Below, piece after piece: positions 25,433-37,640 of a stretch of 64,000 nucleotides of DNA; the first letter of the stretch is position 1, and each line of letters opens with the position of its first letter. A program made the position numbers and the translations under genes. The notes below the pieces were generated by a model. It was not told the origin of the DNA. It ran no database searches and worked only from the letters and a program-made list of their open reading frames with translations. The stretch is taken from the NCBI GenBank assembly GCA_015501595.1, contig JADNRX010000002.1:868001-932000 (forward strand), given 5' to 3'. The DNA comes from Hymenopellis radicata. Its lineage: Eukaryota > Basidiomycota > Agaricomycetes > Agaricales > Physalacriaceae.

Positions 25433-26302
25433 ATGTCCGGTATCTGTCGTCCACGCTTAACTGAGGAAAGGAAGCAGTGGCGCAAGGATCACCCATTCGT
25501 CAGTCCTCGTCTTTCAGCCAGCGCTACCTGCTCTCGCTTTCGTGTTTGGTCTCAACAGCCTCTTAGGGTTTCTTCGCAAAGCCTGCCAAGTCGGCAGATG
25601 GGTCCATGAACCTCATGGAGTGGGAAGTTGGCATTCCTGGCAAGACTGGCGTACGTCCTTCTTTGGTCGATCCGATTTGGCACTCTACGTCGCGTCGAAT
25701 GTCGCGCTCATCCTGTATTTCTCCATTAGACTGCTTGGGACGGTGGCCTGTTTAAATTGACCATGACATTCCCTGAGGGTAAGTCGTACCACATCGCGTT
25801 TCTGCTCCGTGTTGAAATGGCACCAGACTATCCTTCGAAGCCTCCCAAATGTATGTGGCGTCGTTCTTCAAGTCAACGCGTATTCACTCGGGTCCTCAGG
25901 CAAATTCACGCCGCCTTTGTTCCATCCTAATGTTTATCCGTCCGGCACCGTCTGTCTCTCGATTCTAGACGAAGAGAAGTCGTGGAAGCCGGCCATCACG
26001 ATCAAGCAGGTTTGTGCGACGACGATAATAAAGACATCCCAGCCTGACAATGCACTTAGATCCTCCTGGGAATACAAGATCTTATGGACGACCCGAATGT
26101 GAATGACCCCGCTCAGAGTGAGGCTTACACGATGTTCAAGTATGTGTCTGTTCTCTCGCCTCTGTTTATGATTGATCATGCTCTCCATTAGGAATGACAA
26201 GGTCGCGTATGAGTAAGTCACTCGTTACGGTTGTCAGATAAGTATTCATGTTCGCGCAGGAAGAAAATACGCCAGCAGGCGCGCGACAACTTTCCCAAGT
26301 AA
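25433..26302 (+). CDS. UBC9: SUMO-conjugating enzyme UBC9
   Basis: E2 enzyme that carries SUMO on a thioester and passes it to substrate lysines, mainly nuclear. Eight exons starting at ATG 25433 and ending at TAA 26300-26302 give 158 residues, the standard length. Seen in order: the N-terminal helix [40 protein letters not shown], the HPN motif in FHPNVYPSG, the active cysteine in [16 protein letters not shown], and the C-terminal [15 protein letters not shown]. One exon is only 22 nt (the NDKVAYE codons, split between two AG|G borders). All introns are GT-AG. No frame break. Confidence 0.97.
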
Positions 26303-26531
26303 TCATTTCGGGGTATCTAGTGTTGGATTCTGTTTTATTCCGTTTCTTTCATCGTTCCGCTCTCTGTCCGTCGTAGTCTCTTTCCTTTCTAATCACAGTC
26401 TACCAATGTTGTATACCTTTACTGCGCCCATACATTGAGCCCCACGCAACTCCGATCAAGGAGTCCGGATCGGCTATATCTGGCATATATAGCAACGGGC
26501 GCTGGTTTGTTCTCAAACCTCGTACCACGAC

Positions 26532-27745
26532 ATGGCCTCTGCACCATCTGTCCTCAACATCCATACCCCGACTGAATCGTTCGCTGTAGTCCATTCATGC
26601 AAGTACCCCATATGTGGTTACCAGTCAGCAAGCTGATATACAAGTCAATAGTGACACAAGACTCGCTCGATGCATTATACGACAAGCTCACTAGAAAGGC
26701 ATATACCGCATACCATGGCAGTCGCGTTGGGCCAGGCTGGCTGAAATACGAATTCAACGACTCGATATGGAATCTTGACGATGGCGAGTGGCAGCAATCA
26801 TCATCACTTGGATGGAACCATATTCTCAATTAACAGCAGATTCCGACTATACCATATTCGTGTGGCGTCTACAGCAACAATTTACCAGCGACCACGAGCC
26901 TTCCACGTCTTCAGTTGCACCAGTGAATGGAATTAGTCCTCCCCAACATTATACCTGCATAATCCCACGAACAACTCCCAACCCTCCGGCGTATATGAAT
27001 GCTGCATACTACCTCTTTCATCCGTCCAGAGTGACACTACAAGTCCCTAAGTCGCCATCACCCCGCCCGCATAGTATGAAATCGCACAAGACCAAAGCCA
27101 GTAGACGCACCAATCATTCCGCTGCTCTAAGTGACGACGACGGTATACCAAAGTTCAGGAAAGATTTCGAAAAGTTCCACAGCGAGAACGGCGTGCGCAC
27201 TGTCACGGGCAACATTGGGAACGCGAAAGGCGGTATGTTTTCTGCTTCTCATTTACGTGTCACTGACCAGCGTGTCCTACAGTTCGGATGCTTCTGAAGT
27301 CTGGGTACAGACACGTGTACATAAAACGAGTCTTTGCTATCGAACACGGTTTCATTCCGCCTGACGCCGCCCCCGGGCATAGCGGTTACACTGGTCTTGT
27401 CAACATTGGTTCTTGCCAATCACCCTGACGAGCACTTCACCATCATCACATCCACTGGCGCGCCCTCACTCAAATTCCAATCGTAATAGCACGGTCAAGA
27501 AGAAGAAGGGCGGTCCGACGTGGGACGAGGAGCTCCATGGTTCCGACCCGATCTTCATGACCGTGTATCTTTCGGAGGAGCCTCATTTCGATGTTGTATT
27601 GGGACGCTCTTTCTTTGAAAAGAGACAGATCCACATCGATCCCGTCAACACCACGGATGTTGTGTGTCTTGATACTGGTGAAAAGGTCGACTGCGATGTG
27701 ATCATTTTGAAGGATGGTAGAGGAGAGATTGTCACAGTGACATAG
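26532..27745 (+). CDS. hypothetical protein with PB1-like N-terminus and conserved LGRSFF C-terminus
   Basis: Not recognised by name. Exon 1 26532-26585, intron 26586-26632, then a second intron at 26784-26839 with GCGAGT...CAG borders joins NLDD to DSDYTIFVWR. The first 110 residues, with conserved acidic DDDSDYTIFVWR, resemble a PB1-like domain. A disordered basic linker (KSHKTKASRRT) follows, then the conserved GYRHVYIKRVFAIEHGFIPP. The C-terminus EPHFDVVLGRSFFEKRQI and CLDTGEKVDCDVIILKDGRG ends at 27745; the hhLGRxFF signature is reminiscent of the second half of retropepsin-like folds, but no DTG active site precedes it. A base is missing near 27415 (expected SWPITLT). Function unknown. 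Confidence 0.72.
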
Positions 27746-28188
27746 GACTTTGTTGCTCTTGTTTTTACCATGTCTCACGTCCTTTCGTTAGAGTAGGCAC
27801 TACTATACTGTGTTTGACAGAGTGTGTAACGGGACACTATTTCGAGCTCAAATCGTGCTGTCAGCGTTTATTTAAATATAAAGCATTATGTGAGGTGAGT
27901 CGTCTCCGCTGAACATTTATCCTCGTCTTCATGGTTCAACTTTGAAGTGAACGACCTGCATCTTTTCAAGGGCCTTTTAGCACAGCCAAAGAGAACCGCA
28001 AAAAAAGGTTACCAAATATTCTCACAATCGCGCGAGGACCGTCATAACTTGGTCATAACACTAGTGACCTGAACCAGCACGCATGTGCCGTTTGATATCG
28101 TTCCTGCACGGAGATTGAGATAGAGCGTGCCATATAAAACGACGATGGCAGTTCGTTGCCTAAAGCCCCAAATCCCTCTTCGTTTGTC
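27746..28188. other. intergenic region, no supported gene
   Basis: 443 bp between the PB1-like gene and MFS exporter 1; promoter of the latter presumed. Nothing else seen. Confidence 0.35.
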
Positions 28189-30727
28189 ATGTCCCAATCG
28201 GAAGACAGGTCTACATCTGCGACTTCCTTGGCTGAAAAGGACGACGCTGGCTCGACATCGTGTACTCGTGTTGTGAGTAGCACACTCCCTGGAGGCGGAT
28301 ATAGTACCATTCCTCTGTGGAGAACCTTCATTATGATGACGGGACTCACTATGCAGCTCGTTTGCAAAACCTGTGAGCTAATCTTCGGCTGCGAGTTACA
28401 CCAAGTTGATACCTTATTCTAGCCGCCGTCCAGTCCATGAATGTCGCTGTGGGCTTCATTTCACAGTCCTTGGATTTCACAACACAAGAGACTAGTTGGA
28501 TTCAGGTAATGGGCCAACATCTAGTCGTGATCCATTGATGAACATTATACTGGTAGTCCTCATACGCTCTCGCCTCTGGATGTCTCCTTATGTTGTTCAT
28601 TCCGCTCAGCGCTCAGGTATGTGCCTTTTGGAGTGACCTATACGCCTACTGAATGTGTTTTCCCAGTTCGGAGCTCGCTCGGTTTTTCTCTGCTCCTGTC
28701 TTCTCTTCATGGGTGGTCAGTGGCGTTCGTCTGGGAATCTCTTATCCGAGCGTGTTATTAAACTTCTGACAGGTTCTATCGGGTGTTCTGCAGCCCAGTA
28801 AGTGTTTGAAATAGCCCTAAACGAAGCTCACATTGTAGTAAGTACCCCCGCTCAATTTCTGACTTTCCGAAGCCTGCAAGGCCTTGGGGCATCCGGAACC
28901 GTCCCAGCGGGATTCCAAATCGTTCACCAGGTCTTCCCAAGTCAGTACTCTCTCTTGAGTTGGTAATCTCTCGGGTTGACGTGAATGACGCTTCTTCAAT
29001 CAGTTGTTCCAGGGAGTACTGCGCGCGACATGGCATTCGCTGTATTCAGCGTGGGATTGGCGTTGGGCTCTGTACTAGGGACCATTTTCGGTGGTTTTCC
29101 CGCACAGGTGTTCTATTTTTGCATTGGACTTTGTACATCGCTGACTGAAACACTGGCTTCCAGTACTCTGCCATTCGATGGCGCGGAAGTGAGTTTCTTG
29201 CGATACCAAATTACTCATCTCTGATGAGTCTGTTCAGTCTACGTTGTCCTCGCCTGTTTATCCGCTGCATCTTCCTTGTGCGTCCTGATTTCTGCCCCTC
29301 CGAGCGTTACCAAACCTGTTGCTGGTGGCATCGACTACTTGGGTGGCGGCCTCATTTCCGTCGCTTTGACATCGACTTTGTTCTCTATCTCGCAAGGAGT
29401 AAGTGCCCCCATTCAATCCCGTCATGAAAATATCTGACATGAGAACTTGAGAGCAACATAGGCTGGCGAACTCCCTACGTGATCGTCCTACTCGTCGTGG
29501 GCATCATCTTTTTCCCCGTCTTCGCTGCTTGGGAGATACATCTGGAGAATAAAGGATGCACACCCATGATGTATGTCACTTTGTGCTGTTTTCACCGTGA
29601 TGCGCATTGATGTTGTATAGTTGCATGTCAAATTTCAAACGAGGTCGTTACACTCTCATCTCTCTACTTAGCCTACTGGGCTTTGGCTCCTTCATCATCT
29701 GGACAACCTCGCGGGTCTGTTCTGGCAGAGAACGATGGGCTATTCTGCCATCCAAGTTATGCTTCGGTTCATGCCACAGTCGATTGCAAGTCTTAACTTC
29801 GATCTCTCAATCGATCCAACACTGACGCGTGCGTTTGCAGTTTGGCTTGCTCGGAGCTCCCTTGGCCGTATTCGCTCTTCGCAAGCTCTCCACTCAGATT
29901 GTTTTCATCGGTATGGTCATTGTGGTCTGCAGTACATGTGCTAATGACCTCATCCTAGTTGGTTGTATTCTGCTCCTGTCTTCCAACATCATATTTGCAG
30001 TGGCCAGCCCAAAGGACACGTACTGGAACCGCGCCCAGTCGGTCTTTTCATCCCACAACGTCAAGCATGGTTGATCCTCATCGTTGCACTTAGGTTCTTG
30101 GGACCGACCTTTGCGTAATTTCCTTTGTTCTCGTACTTACTATGTTCTATTCTAACGAATTACAAAGGACTATTGGTGCCGGCTGGGTCTGTAAGCGTAT
30201 TTCCTGCCAAACATAGCCACACCCCAACGAAACTCTCTCTCATCAGACACTTCTGGCGTACTATACCTCATCAGTTGCGTGCCACCAGAGCAAGCAACTG
30301 CGTCCGGATCGTGGTATGCCGTCTTGATTTCGTATGCTAGCAGCTTGGGCATCATCGTGTACGTCTTCCCATTCACTGATGCCGTGAAATACCATTTTCA
30401 AGTCGCGTTCGTAGAGCATTTGCCGTAATCGATGATTATCCAACCTCTGAGCCAAACGTGTTTGTGGCCATTGGTGTCTTTGACAAGGATGTTTCCTAAC
30501 TTTGGTGTGTAGGTGGACGAACGGGTACTGGACTGGCGCGGCCTGGGCAGCGTTTGCGGCTATAACAGCTGTCCCTGCTTTTTGGGACATTGGGACTGTA
30601 AGACACCATACTCTTCAGTTGTGAATGGCTCTAGTCTCACTCTCGAAAGCTTGGGAGGTCGGGGGAGACGTTCAAGGCCAGACGAAAGGCGGAACGGGAC
30701 AACGAAGCGAAGCATACAACGATGTAA
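28189..30727 (+). CDS. MFS exporter 1 (14-TM, DHA2-like)
   Basis: Proton-driven export of small molecules, plasma membrane or vacuole. From ATG 28189 about 19 short exons can be joined, ending at TAA 30725-30727. Landmarks: YSTIPLWRTFIMMTG, DFTTQETSWIQSSYALASG at TM1-2, FGARSVFLCSCLLF, FRSLQGLGASGTVPAGFQ, ARDMAFAVFSVGLALGSVLG, GGIDYLGGGLISVAL, GWRTPYVIVLLVVG, CMSNFKRGRY, SCVPPEQATASGSW and YWTGAAWAAFA. The NFKRGRY segment and late TM pairs fit 14-helix drug:H+ antiporters. A GC-AG intron lies at 29786-29840. One G is missing at 29701-29702 (expected WDNLAG). Close paralog of the gene at 33093 with the same intron positions; substrate unknown. Confidence 0.88.
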
Positions 30728-30876
30728 CTCGTGGCAAAGAGGTATCGCAGACCCTCACGTCCCCATTAATGTTGAACAGTGTTTACTTGATACCGAGGAG
30801 TGTTATGATATGTGTCTACTGTGCGACAACACTTCAAGCGGCAGGGACTCGTCGCGCAGCGTGAATCGCGGTGATC

Positions 30877-32649
30877 TTAGCGAGGGACGGCGGTGGAGGA
30901 TAATTCGTATTGACCAGGGGAGAATCGGCTGAGAATTGATGCCAGTTCAGTGACCCGATGCGTGAATGCAAAAAAGTAAACCGTACAGGTGAAAACCAAT
31001 GTATGCGCGTCGAGGCATGCCTGTCGGCTGAGGGGCGTCCAAAATGCGCGTCGCTCCGCTACCTCTTGTGAATAGGCATTCAGCTGTCAAGAGATTCATA
31101 GCATCTACGAAGATAGAGCGGAAAGGATCACGTACCAGAGTTTCAGCATCAGCACCCTTATGAGAGATGGCTCTAATGGACTCTGCAAGAAGTGCGGCGT
31201 CGAGTATTCCATGCTAAAGAAGTCCGGTGAGCGAAACCTTGGATGGTATCAATTGCCGTAGCATACATTTACGCCTTCTCCGCGGTCTTCCTCCTGTCGT
31301 AAGCTAAAGGAAGAGGCGCGTAGAAAGCAACGTACACATTGTCATGCAACCAGCTGCGTCACCTGCCTGCTACTCTGTTAATCCGAAGAAGACTATGGAA
31401 GCACGCAGTCCTGACCAGGCAAACTCGTCCTTGGCTCTGATATGGAACGGGGTTCCAATCGCGAACCCGAATCCGCGTAATGGGCGATCCCGGTTTCGTT
31501 CTATCTACGATATCCTTTAACATAGGATGAAAGCCTTCCATTCGGTTCTTCATATCTGTTGTAAGTTCAGAGGGAGATGTCCCATTGCATTCGATGCTGG
31601 TATCTTACTTTCCAAGAGCTCGGTGTCTGTGGCGTTCGCAGAAGGGCCAGGGGATGGGTGAGACAGATATGCTAGAACATCGTAACTGTCAGTCTCTGGA
31701 ATATAACCTTGCAGAGAACACCAGAAGAAGACGTTAGTGTCGGGATTGATACTCTGGAACATGAGAGGGTCTATTTTGCGAAGGCGATCTACTTCCGAGC
31801 GTTGCAGTGTCTGAACCAGGGCTGTCGCAGAAAGAGGCAGATATTGAAGGTCTCCAGCTTTCCCGAGGAGCTGGGAGCGGACTGAGAAGAAGAAGACTGA
31901 GTAGGTCTCCAAGTTCGAAGATTCAAGATGGGAACCTACCTTGACTGACAGCACCCTCGCAACTTATGAGTAACGTTCCTTCTGCTACCGTTTCGTCGTC
32001 AAACTTTGCAACGATTCCCGTCGGTGTGATTTCGTACGAGCGGAATCGCTTTCCCCATTGAATATCAAGGCCATTCGCGAGAAGAGCACGAAGCTTCGGT
32101 CGATTTGTGCGAATATGAGGGCCCTTCGTATGCCGGGTGAACTTGACTGAAAGGTCGCGTCCGTCGATGGTGTCAAACTTCGACTCCGTACGGTGAATGA
32201 TGCTTGGATCAACGGCACACTGGGGCTTTCCATCCAGCTCTGTAGGATGCCTTGTAACAGATGCTTACCTCCGTTTCAATACGCCTAGCAAGTTCCGGGT
32301 CTAAGTAACGTTGAAGGAGAGGCAAGGCAAACCGTAGCTGCACACGAGATGATTGAGGTCCGCCGGCTTTTGGAAGTAGATTGTGTATACCGATACTGCC
32401 CATCCTTGAGCTCGAGGGCCATTAATGGAGGGATCCCGCTGGTCAGAGCGACAATGTTTACGGCGGGGGCACTTGAGTTCAAGAAGGACAACAAACTTCG
32501 AAGACAGTCGCTTTGATTCCATGACTCTTCATGGCATGAGCCAAGGTAAGACCGATAAGGCCACCACTAATGTCTGTCAGAGAAAATTCTCTTCTACTGT
32601 ACGGAATAATGAAAGACTTACCCTGCTATGAGTACGTGAACGTCTTGCA
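30877..32649 (-). CDS. FAD-dependent aromatic monooxygenase (PHBH / salicylate hydroxylase type)
   Basis: Flavoprotein hydroxylase using FAD and NAD(P)H. From ATG 32649: VHVLIAGGGLIGLTLAHAM contains the GxGxxG dinucleotide fold, then RDPSINGPRAQGWAV with the conserved Arg-x-x-GW region, ELDGKPQCAVDPSI, HIRTNRPKLRALLANGLDIQ (conserved R-x-x-LR), LLISCEGA, RVRDWNPVPYQSQGRVCLAGDAAGCMT with the GD motif for FAD phosphate contact, and EGVNHGILDAALLAESI. At least eight introns fit in phase. One base is missing near 32390-32391 (GG in the coding strand), between GWAV and IHNLL. Lies between two MFS exporters, converging with the first. The 3' end is uncertain by one intron. Confidence 0.85.
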
Positions 32650-33092
32650 TGCAATGAACGGTTGGCAGTGATGATGATGAGACACGCTTATCAATCTAAA
32701 CTTGGATAGAATGCTTATTCGGCAGCGCAGTGATAGTGAATTTGGCCCATGGGATGGAACTTCGTAGCATTGGGACACGAACGTCCCACGTGCCCTATTG
32801 CCGAGCTCTGAACAGGAAGTTGCCGAAGCCGACTCTTCTTTTCCTTGCACTGGCAGTGCAATGAACATTACATGTCCGCTAGGACTCGACACCGCTTGGA
32901 CGCTATTCATTCAACGACTTGCAATTATTGACGCAATATTATCAACACACACGTCACTAATATTTCTCTTCTTCGGACTCGTGGACATTGTTCCGAGCTC
33001 ATTTGCGGATGAAGGCCCTACTCAATGGAGGTGCAGCTTCCTTCTAAACCAAACCGAGTTGAGTTGGGAGATGATCTCGTGTCCCGACCGTC
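32650..33092. promoter_or_regulatory. divergent intergenic region, monooxygenase / MFS 2
   Basis: 443 bp between divergent starts, so the two genes could share control elements. No TATA box or repeated operator seen; an overlapping ORF at 32798-33178 has no motif. Confidence 0.35.
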
Positions 33093-35604
33093 ATGCCAGC
33101 AACCCAGGCCGCATCTTCGCCGTCGACGAACTCGTCTCACCTCAAGGAAAAAGATGGCACTACCTCATACTCTACTAGTGCCGTTGCCCTTCCTGCACTC
33201 CCTGGAGGCGGATACAGCACAGTTCCTCTATGGAAAACATTCGCGATGATGACAGGACTCACTCTGCAGTTCATCTGCAAGAGTTGTAAGTCATCATGGA
33301 TCCGGAGGCGCCGCAAACTAACGCCCAGCGTCAGCTAGTGTTCAGTCAATGAATGTCGCCGTTGGCTTTATCGCTCAATCGCTGAATTTCACGACGCAAG
33401 AGACAAGCTGGATACAGGTAATCGGACTTACACTGGCTTGAACCTTTGGCAGACTGTCTTCTATCACAGTCAGCATATGCGCTGGGCTCTGGATGTCTCC
33501 TTATGTTGTTCGTTCCTCTCAGTGATAAGGTACATATAGAAGTCTCCCACTGCATATGAAAGCGCTCCATAGGGACTGCTAGTTCGGGGCTCGCTCTGTC
33601 TTTCTCTGTTCTTGTCTGATGTTCATTGCTGGTCGGTGATTTCCTCTCAGTGTACTCCTGGACTCATAGCTCGATAGGCGCCATTGGCTGCTCTGCTTCA
33701 CAGTGAGTCGCGAATCCAATTCCAAACAGCATCCATATCAGCTAGTAGAACCGCAACCCAATTTCTTGCCTTCCGGAGTCTCCAAGGAATCGGCGCCTCA
33801 GGAACGGTACCATCTGCCCTCCAGATTATTCATCAGGTCTTTCCAGGTAGGTTATTGTGTGCAATCTGTTTACCGGCGCTGTGATTTGACCGAACTTGTA
33901 TTTAGTTGTTCATGGAAGGACAGCGCGTGACATGGCATTCGCTGTTTTTACGACGGGATCTCCGTTAGGTTCAGCTCTTGGGACCATCTTCGGCGGTTTG
34001 CCAACGGAGGTGAGTTCTTGCTCGAGTGTCTGTGTGTGGCTGAAAAGACTTCAAATATAGTATTCCGCTATCAAATGGCGCGGAAGTAGGTTCCTTGCAT
34101 CTCGTATCGATTCAGCTCTCATGGATACCTAAAGTCTACGTCGTTTTGGCCTGCCTATCTGCTACTTCGGCTCTGTGTGTCCTGTTTACTGCACCTCCGA
34201 GTATCACCAAACCTGTCCCAGGCGGCATCGACTACCTTGGCGGCTGTCTCGTCTCTGTGGCTCTTACATTAACCCTGTTTTGCATCTCACAAGGTGTTAG
34301 TACTACGCCCATGTTCATTACATCCTGATTTTCCAATGTTCCGGTTCCAGAGCAATGTGGGGTGGCGTACTCCGTACGTGCTCGTGCTGCTAGTTGTAGG
34401 TCTAGTCTTTTTCCCTATCTTTGCGGGATGGGAGCTGTACTTGGAGAGCAAGGGTCACACACCCATGATGTGCGTTTAATTCGCCACGCTATTGTAACCG
34501 AGGTTAACGCCACACAGTTGCATGTCCAACTTCAAGCGCGGACGTTATGCCGTCGTGTCTCTTCTCAGCCTGATTGGCTTTGGCTCTTTCATTGCCTGGG
34601 ATAACCTTACAGGCCTTTTCTGGCAAAGAGCCATGCACTATTCAGCTCTTCAGGTCATGCTCCGGTTCTTACCCCAATCTATTGCAAGTGTACATCCTCT
34701 TCGGCAACCACGGGAGCTAAATCATATCATCTGTTTTTAGTTTGGCTTAATCGGAGGCCCTCTCGGCGCTTACGCTCTGCGCAAGATATCAACCCAAATC
34801 GTTTTCATTTGTCAGTGCTCCTCGGCGGTCTCGCACATTTAGTTTATGAATGGTCTACAACTAGCTGGCTGTGTTATGATACTAGGTGCCAACATCATAT
34901 TTGCACTTGCAGGTACCGAGGACACATATTGGAATGGCGCACAGTGAGCATCAGGAGCTAGTAGATGTCCTTCTCAATGCCTGACTTTTCAGGTTTCTGG
35001 GACCGACCATTGGGTAAGACGGAGTCATTCTATCCCGCCATAAACTGATATCTTTAAAGCATGGTTGGTGCTTGCTGGGTCTGTGAGTACTTCTCATCTG
35101 TGACTGATCTACTCGAATCAAGCCTCCACAGATGTTTCTAGCATGTTATATCTCGTCAGCTGTGTGCCACCAAATCAAGCTTCCGCCTCGGGGGCATGGT
35201 TTTCTGTGGTGACTGCGTATGCTAGTAGCTTGGGCATCATCGTGTACGTCTACACTCATAAGCCGGTCGGACTCGAACTCACACCGCATGTTTAGTGTAT
35301 TTGCCGTCATTGAAGACTACCCAGTCAGCAAGCCGAACGTGTTGGTCTCCTTTGTCAGATGCTCAAGGCGTGTTCTCATTATACTTGAGCAGATACACAA
35401 ATGGGTATTGGACTGGTGCTGCGTGGTCAGCCTTTGCTGGTCTTGCGGCTATTCCTGCGTTCTGGGGCATCGGGATCGTAAGTGTGCTAGAAGTTTTCCG
35501 TTGAAGTTGGCGTAAGTTCTTTGTAGATTGGAAAATCCGGGGAGACCTTGAAGGTCAGGAAAGAGGCAGAGCAGAACGGCGAAGATGAGCATATCGCAGT
35601 CTGA
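33093..35604 (+). CDS. MFS exporter 2 (14-TM, DHA2-like), paralog of MFS 1
   Basis: Same family and landmarks as the exporter at 28189: YSTVPLWKTFAMMTGLTLQF, SLNFTTQETSWIQSAYALGSG, FRSLQGIGASGTVPSALQ, ARDMAFAVFTTGSPLGSALG, GGIDYLGGCLVSVAL, NVGWRTPYVLVLLVVG, CMSNFKRGRYAVVSL, WDNLTGLFWQRAM, SCVPPNQASASGAW and YTNGYWTGAAWSAFAG. It starts at ATG 33093 and ends at TGA 35602-35604 with a hydrophilic EEQ/EDE-rich tail. Intron positions match the paralog, including a GC-AG intron at 34684-34740. I found no frame break. Duplication predates the present divergence, since both copies differ in many synonymous and some coding positions. Confidence 0.9.
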
Positions 35605-35993
35605 GTAGGATATCAAAAGCTAGACATGAGTTCCGGGAGAACTATGAGACAAATGTGATTATAGACTTGGTTCGACAAGACTTCGACCAGTACTACATGT
35701 TCAAAGTAGAGTGCACTGAGGCCTGGACTGTAACTTGTTCGGCATCGATTGCCGGAGTTGTTTGTTTGGCGCCAACGTCGAGGACTAGCGCGCGCTCTCT
35801 TGCTGCTGTACCACCACCATCTCGCTGGTTGCAAGGCCAAGAACGAGGTATGTTGTATTTTGCTGCCGACATTCGTCCACCATCTCCGCACTCCCCTTAC
35901 CATCCGTCCTACTCCGCCCACTAGACTCCTTCCCGAACTCCCTCCAAACAATACGGTAGACTAACCCAACTTGCTTTACTTTCTTCATTGGCC
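35605..35993. other. intergenic region, no supported gene
   Basis: 389 bp; the pyrimidine-rich stretch 35870-35990 probably belongs to the promoter and leader of the KH gene. Confidence 0.35.
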
Positions 35994-37307
35994 ATGCCAG
36001 AAGCCGACTCGACCCGCAAGCGCTCCCGCTCTCCGTCCGACTCGGAACAGCAAAAACACCATAAACGCCCAAATACAGGCGCAGCACTGTCCACCGATGA
36101 TGGCGATGGCCCGCGCTCGGGTATGATTCCTATGCTCGACGTGGCACTCGCTGATGAACCGTGCAGGCTCAGTAAAGTCTCACGATGGCGGCGACGACGT
36201 CGACCGTAAACTCTCTCCATCAGGCGACGCGGCGTCTTCCTCAGGATCAGCGCCACCCTCTGCAAGCATTCATATGCGTTGCCTGATAGTCACCCAGGAT
36301 GCATCCATTATCATCGGCAAAGGCGGCTCTCATGTGAATGAAATCAGAGACAAGAGTGGTGCCAGAGTCGTGGTCTCGGAATCCATACCGGGCAATCCGG
36401 AGCGTATTCTCAATGTGAGCGGTCCTCTGGACGCTGTATCAAAGGTATCTACGCTATCATCATCATCACGTCCACCTCTGACATGTCTTCAGGCTTTTGG
36501 ACTGATTGTGCGAAGGATCAATGACGAACCGTTCGACCAGCCTTCTGTACCTGGAAGCCGCGCTGTTACTATCAAATTCATGATCCCCAATTCTCGCATG
36601 GGCTCCGTAATCGGCAAACAAGGCTCGAAGATAAAAGAGATACAAGATGCTAGTGGTGCTCGCCTCAATGCAAGCGAAGGTATGCTTCCGGGGTCAACAG
36701 AGGTCTGCTTTGTCTTTCTATTTCCGACTAAGCGCTTACTTTGTTCGTCAGCGTGTATTAAGTGTTGCTGGAGTAGCAGACGCCATACACATTGCCACTT
36801 ACTACATAGGCAATATTCTAATCGAAGCGCAGGAGCGCATGCCTTCGTCAACAAACTCGTCTTATCGACCGACGAGTACTTCGCGCCGGCCCGCTACGTA
36901 TAGCGGTTCATCCTATGTCCCTGGCTACTCGCAAGCACCAACATATCCTCCTCAGCACCATAACCCACCTCAGCAGATGCAGACACAGGAGATCTACATC
37001 CCGAATGATCTTGTTGGTTGCATCATTGGCAAAGGTGGAAGTAAAATCAACGAGATTAGGCATATGAGCGCGAGTCAGATCAAGATTATGGAACCGGGCG
37101 CTGTAGGTGCCGGTGTGAACAGTGGTTCTGCACCTCCTCCAGTTGAGGGCGAGCGGCTAGTGGTGATAACGGGTCAGCCGTCGAACATACAGATGGCGAT
37201 CCAGTTACTCTACCATGTAAGCACTTGCTTCGTACCACAGTTCATTTCGCTCATGTGTTTCGTAGCGGTTGGAGCAGGAAAAGCAAAAACAGATGCGCTC
37301 TGTCTAA
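35994..37307 (+). CDS. three-KH-domain RNA-binding protein (PCBP/HEK2/Rnc1 type)
   Basis: Binds C- or U-rich single-stranded RNA to control mRNA fate. Exons 35994-36120, 36167-36444, 36493-36702, 36752-37216 and 37266-37307 give 373 residues. Each KH domain shows its GxxG loop: MRCLIVTQDASIIIGKGGSH (KH1, about residue 77), IKFMIPNSRMGSVIGKQGSK (KH2, about 165) and EIYIPNDLVGCIIGKGGSK (KH3, about 285), each followed by the GARV/GARL/SQIKI strand. A basic nuclear-signal-like RKRSRSPS stretch opens the protein, and a Ser/Tyr/Pro/Gln-rich linker separates KH2 from KH3. Complete, with no frame break. Confidence 0.94.
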
Positions 37308-37640
37308 GGCTTGATGGCTTTTCTTTGGACTTTCAATTGTTTCTTTGCATTCTTATATTATATGTCCTGCCATCGTAAACATTCACTGGGTTGTACTCAT
37401 ATTTTGGAAGTTTTTCATGTACATTTCGAATGGCATAAATATTTTACTCGAAGCTCGACGTTTGGTTTCCGGCAATGTCCGGCCGTGCTTGTTCCGCCAG
37501 TCTGAGCAATTGAAGCTTTCACTGACACCACCACCATATAACTAGCAATCAAGATTGTGCCTCTGCAGCATTCACATATACGCGTTGCACTTGCGATACC
37601 TTAATAACTCGTTGGCCGCGACCTCCAGCATTGATTTACC
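37308..37640. other. intergenic region, no supported gene
   Basis: 333 bp between two plus-strand genes, with the 3' UTR of the KH gene and the HAT1 promoter. Nothing else seen. Confidence 0.35.

Noticed and set aside
32798..33178. 126-codon ORF between monooxygenase and MFS 2
   Set aside because: It overlaps the MFS start in another frame and shows no domain; likely chance.
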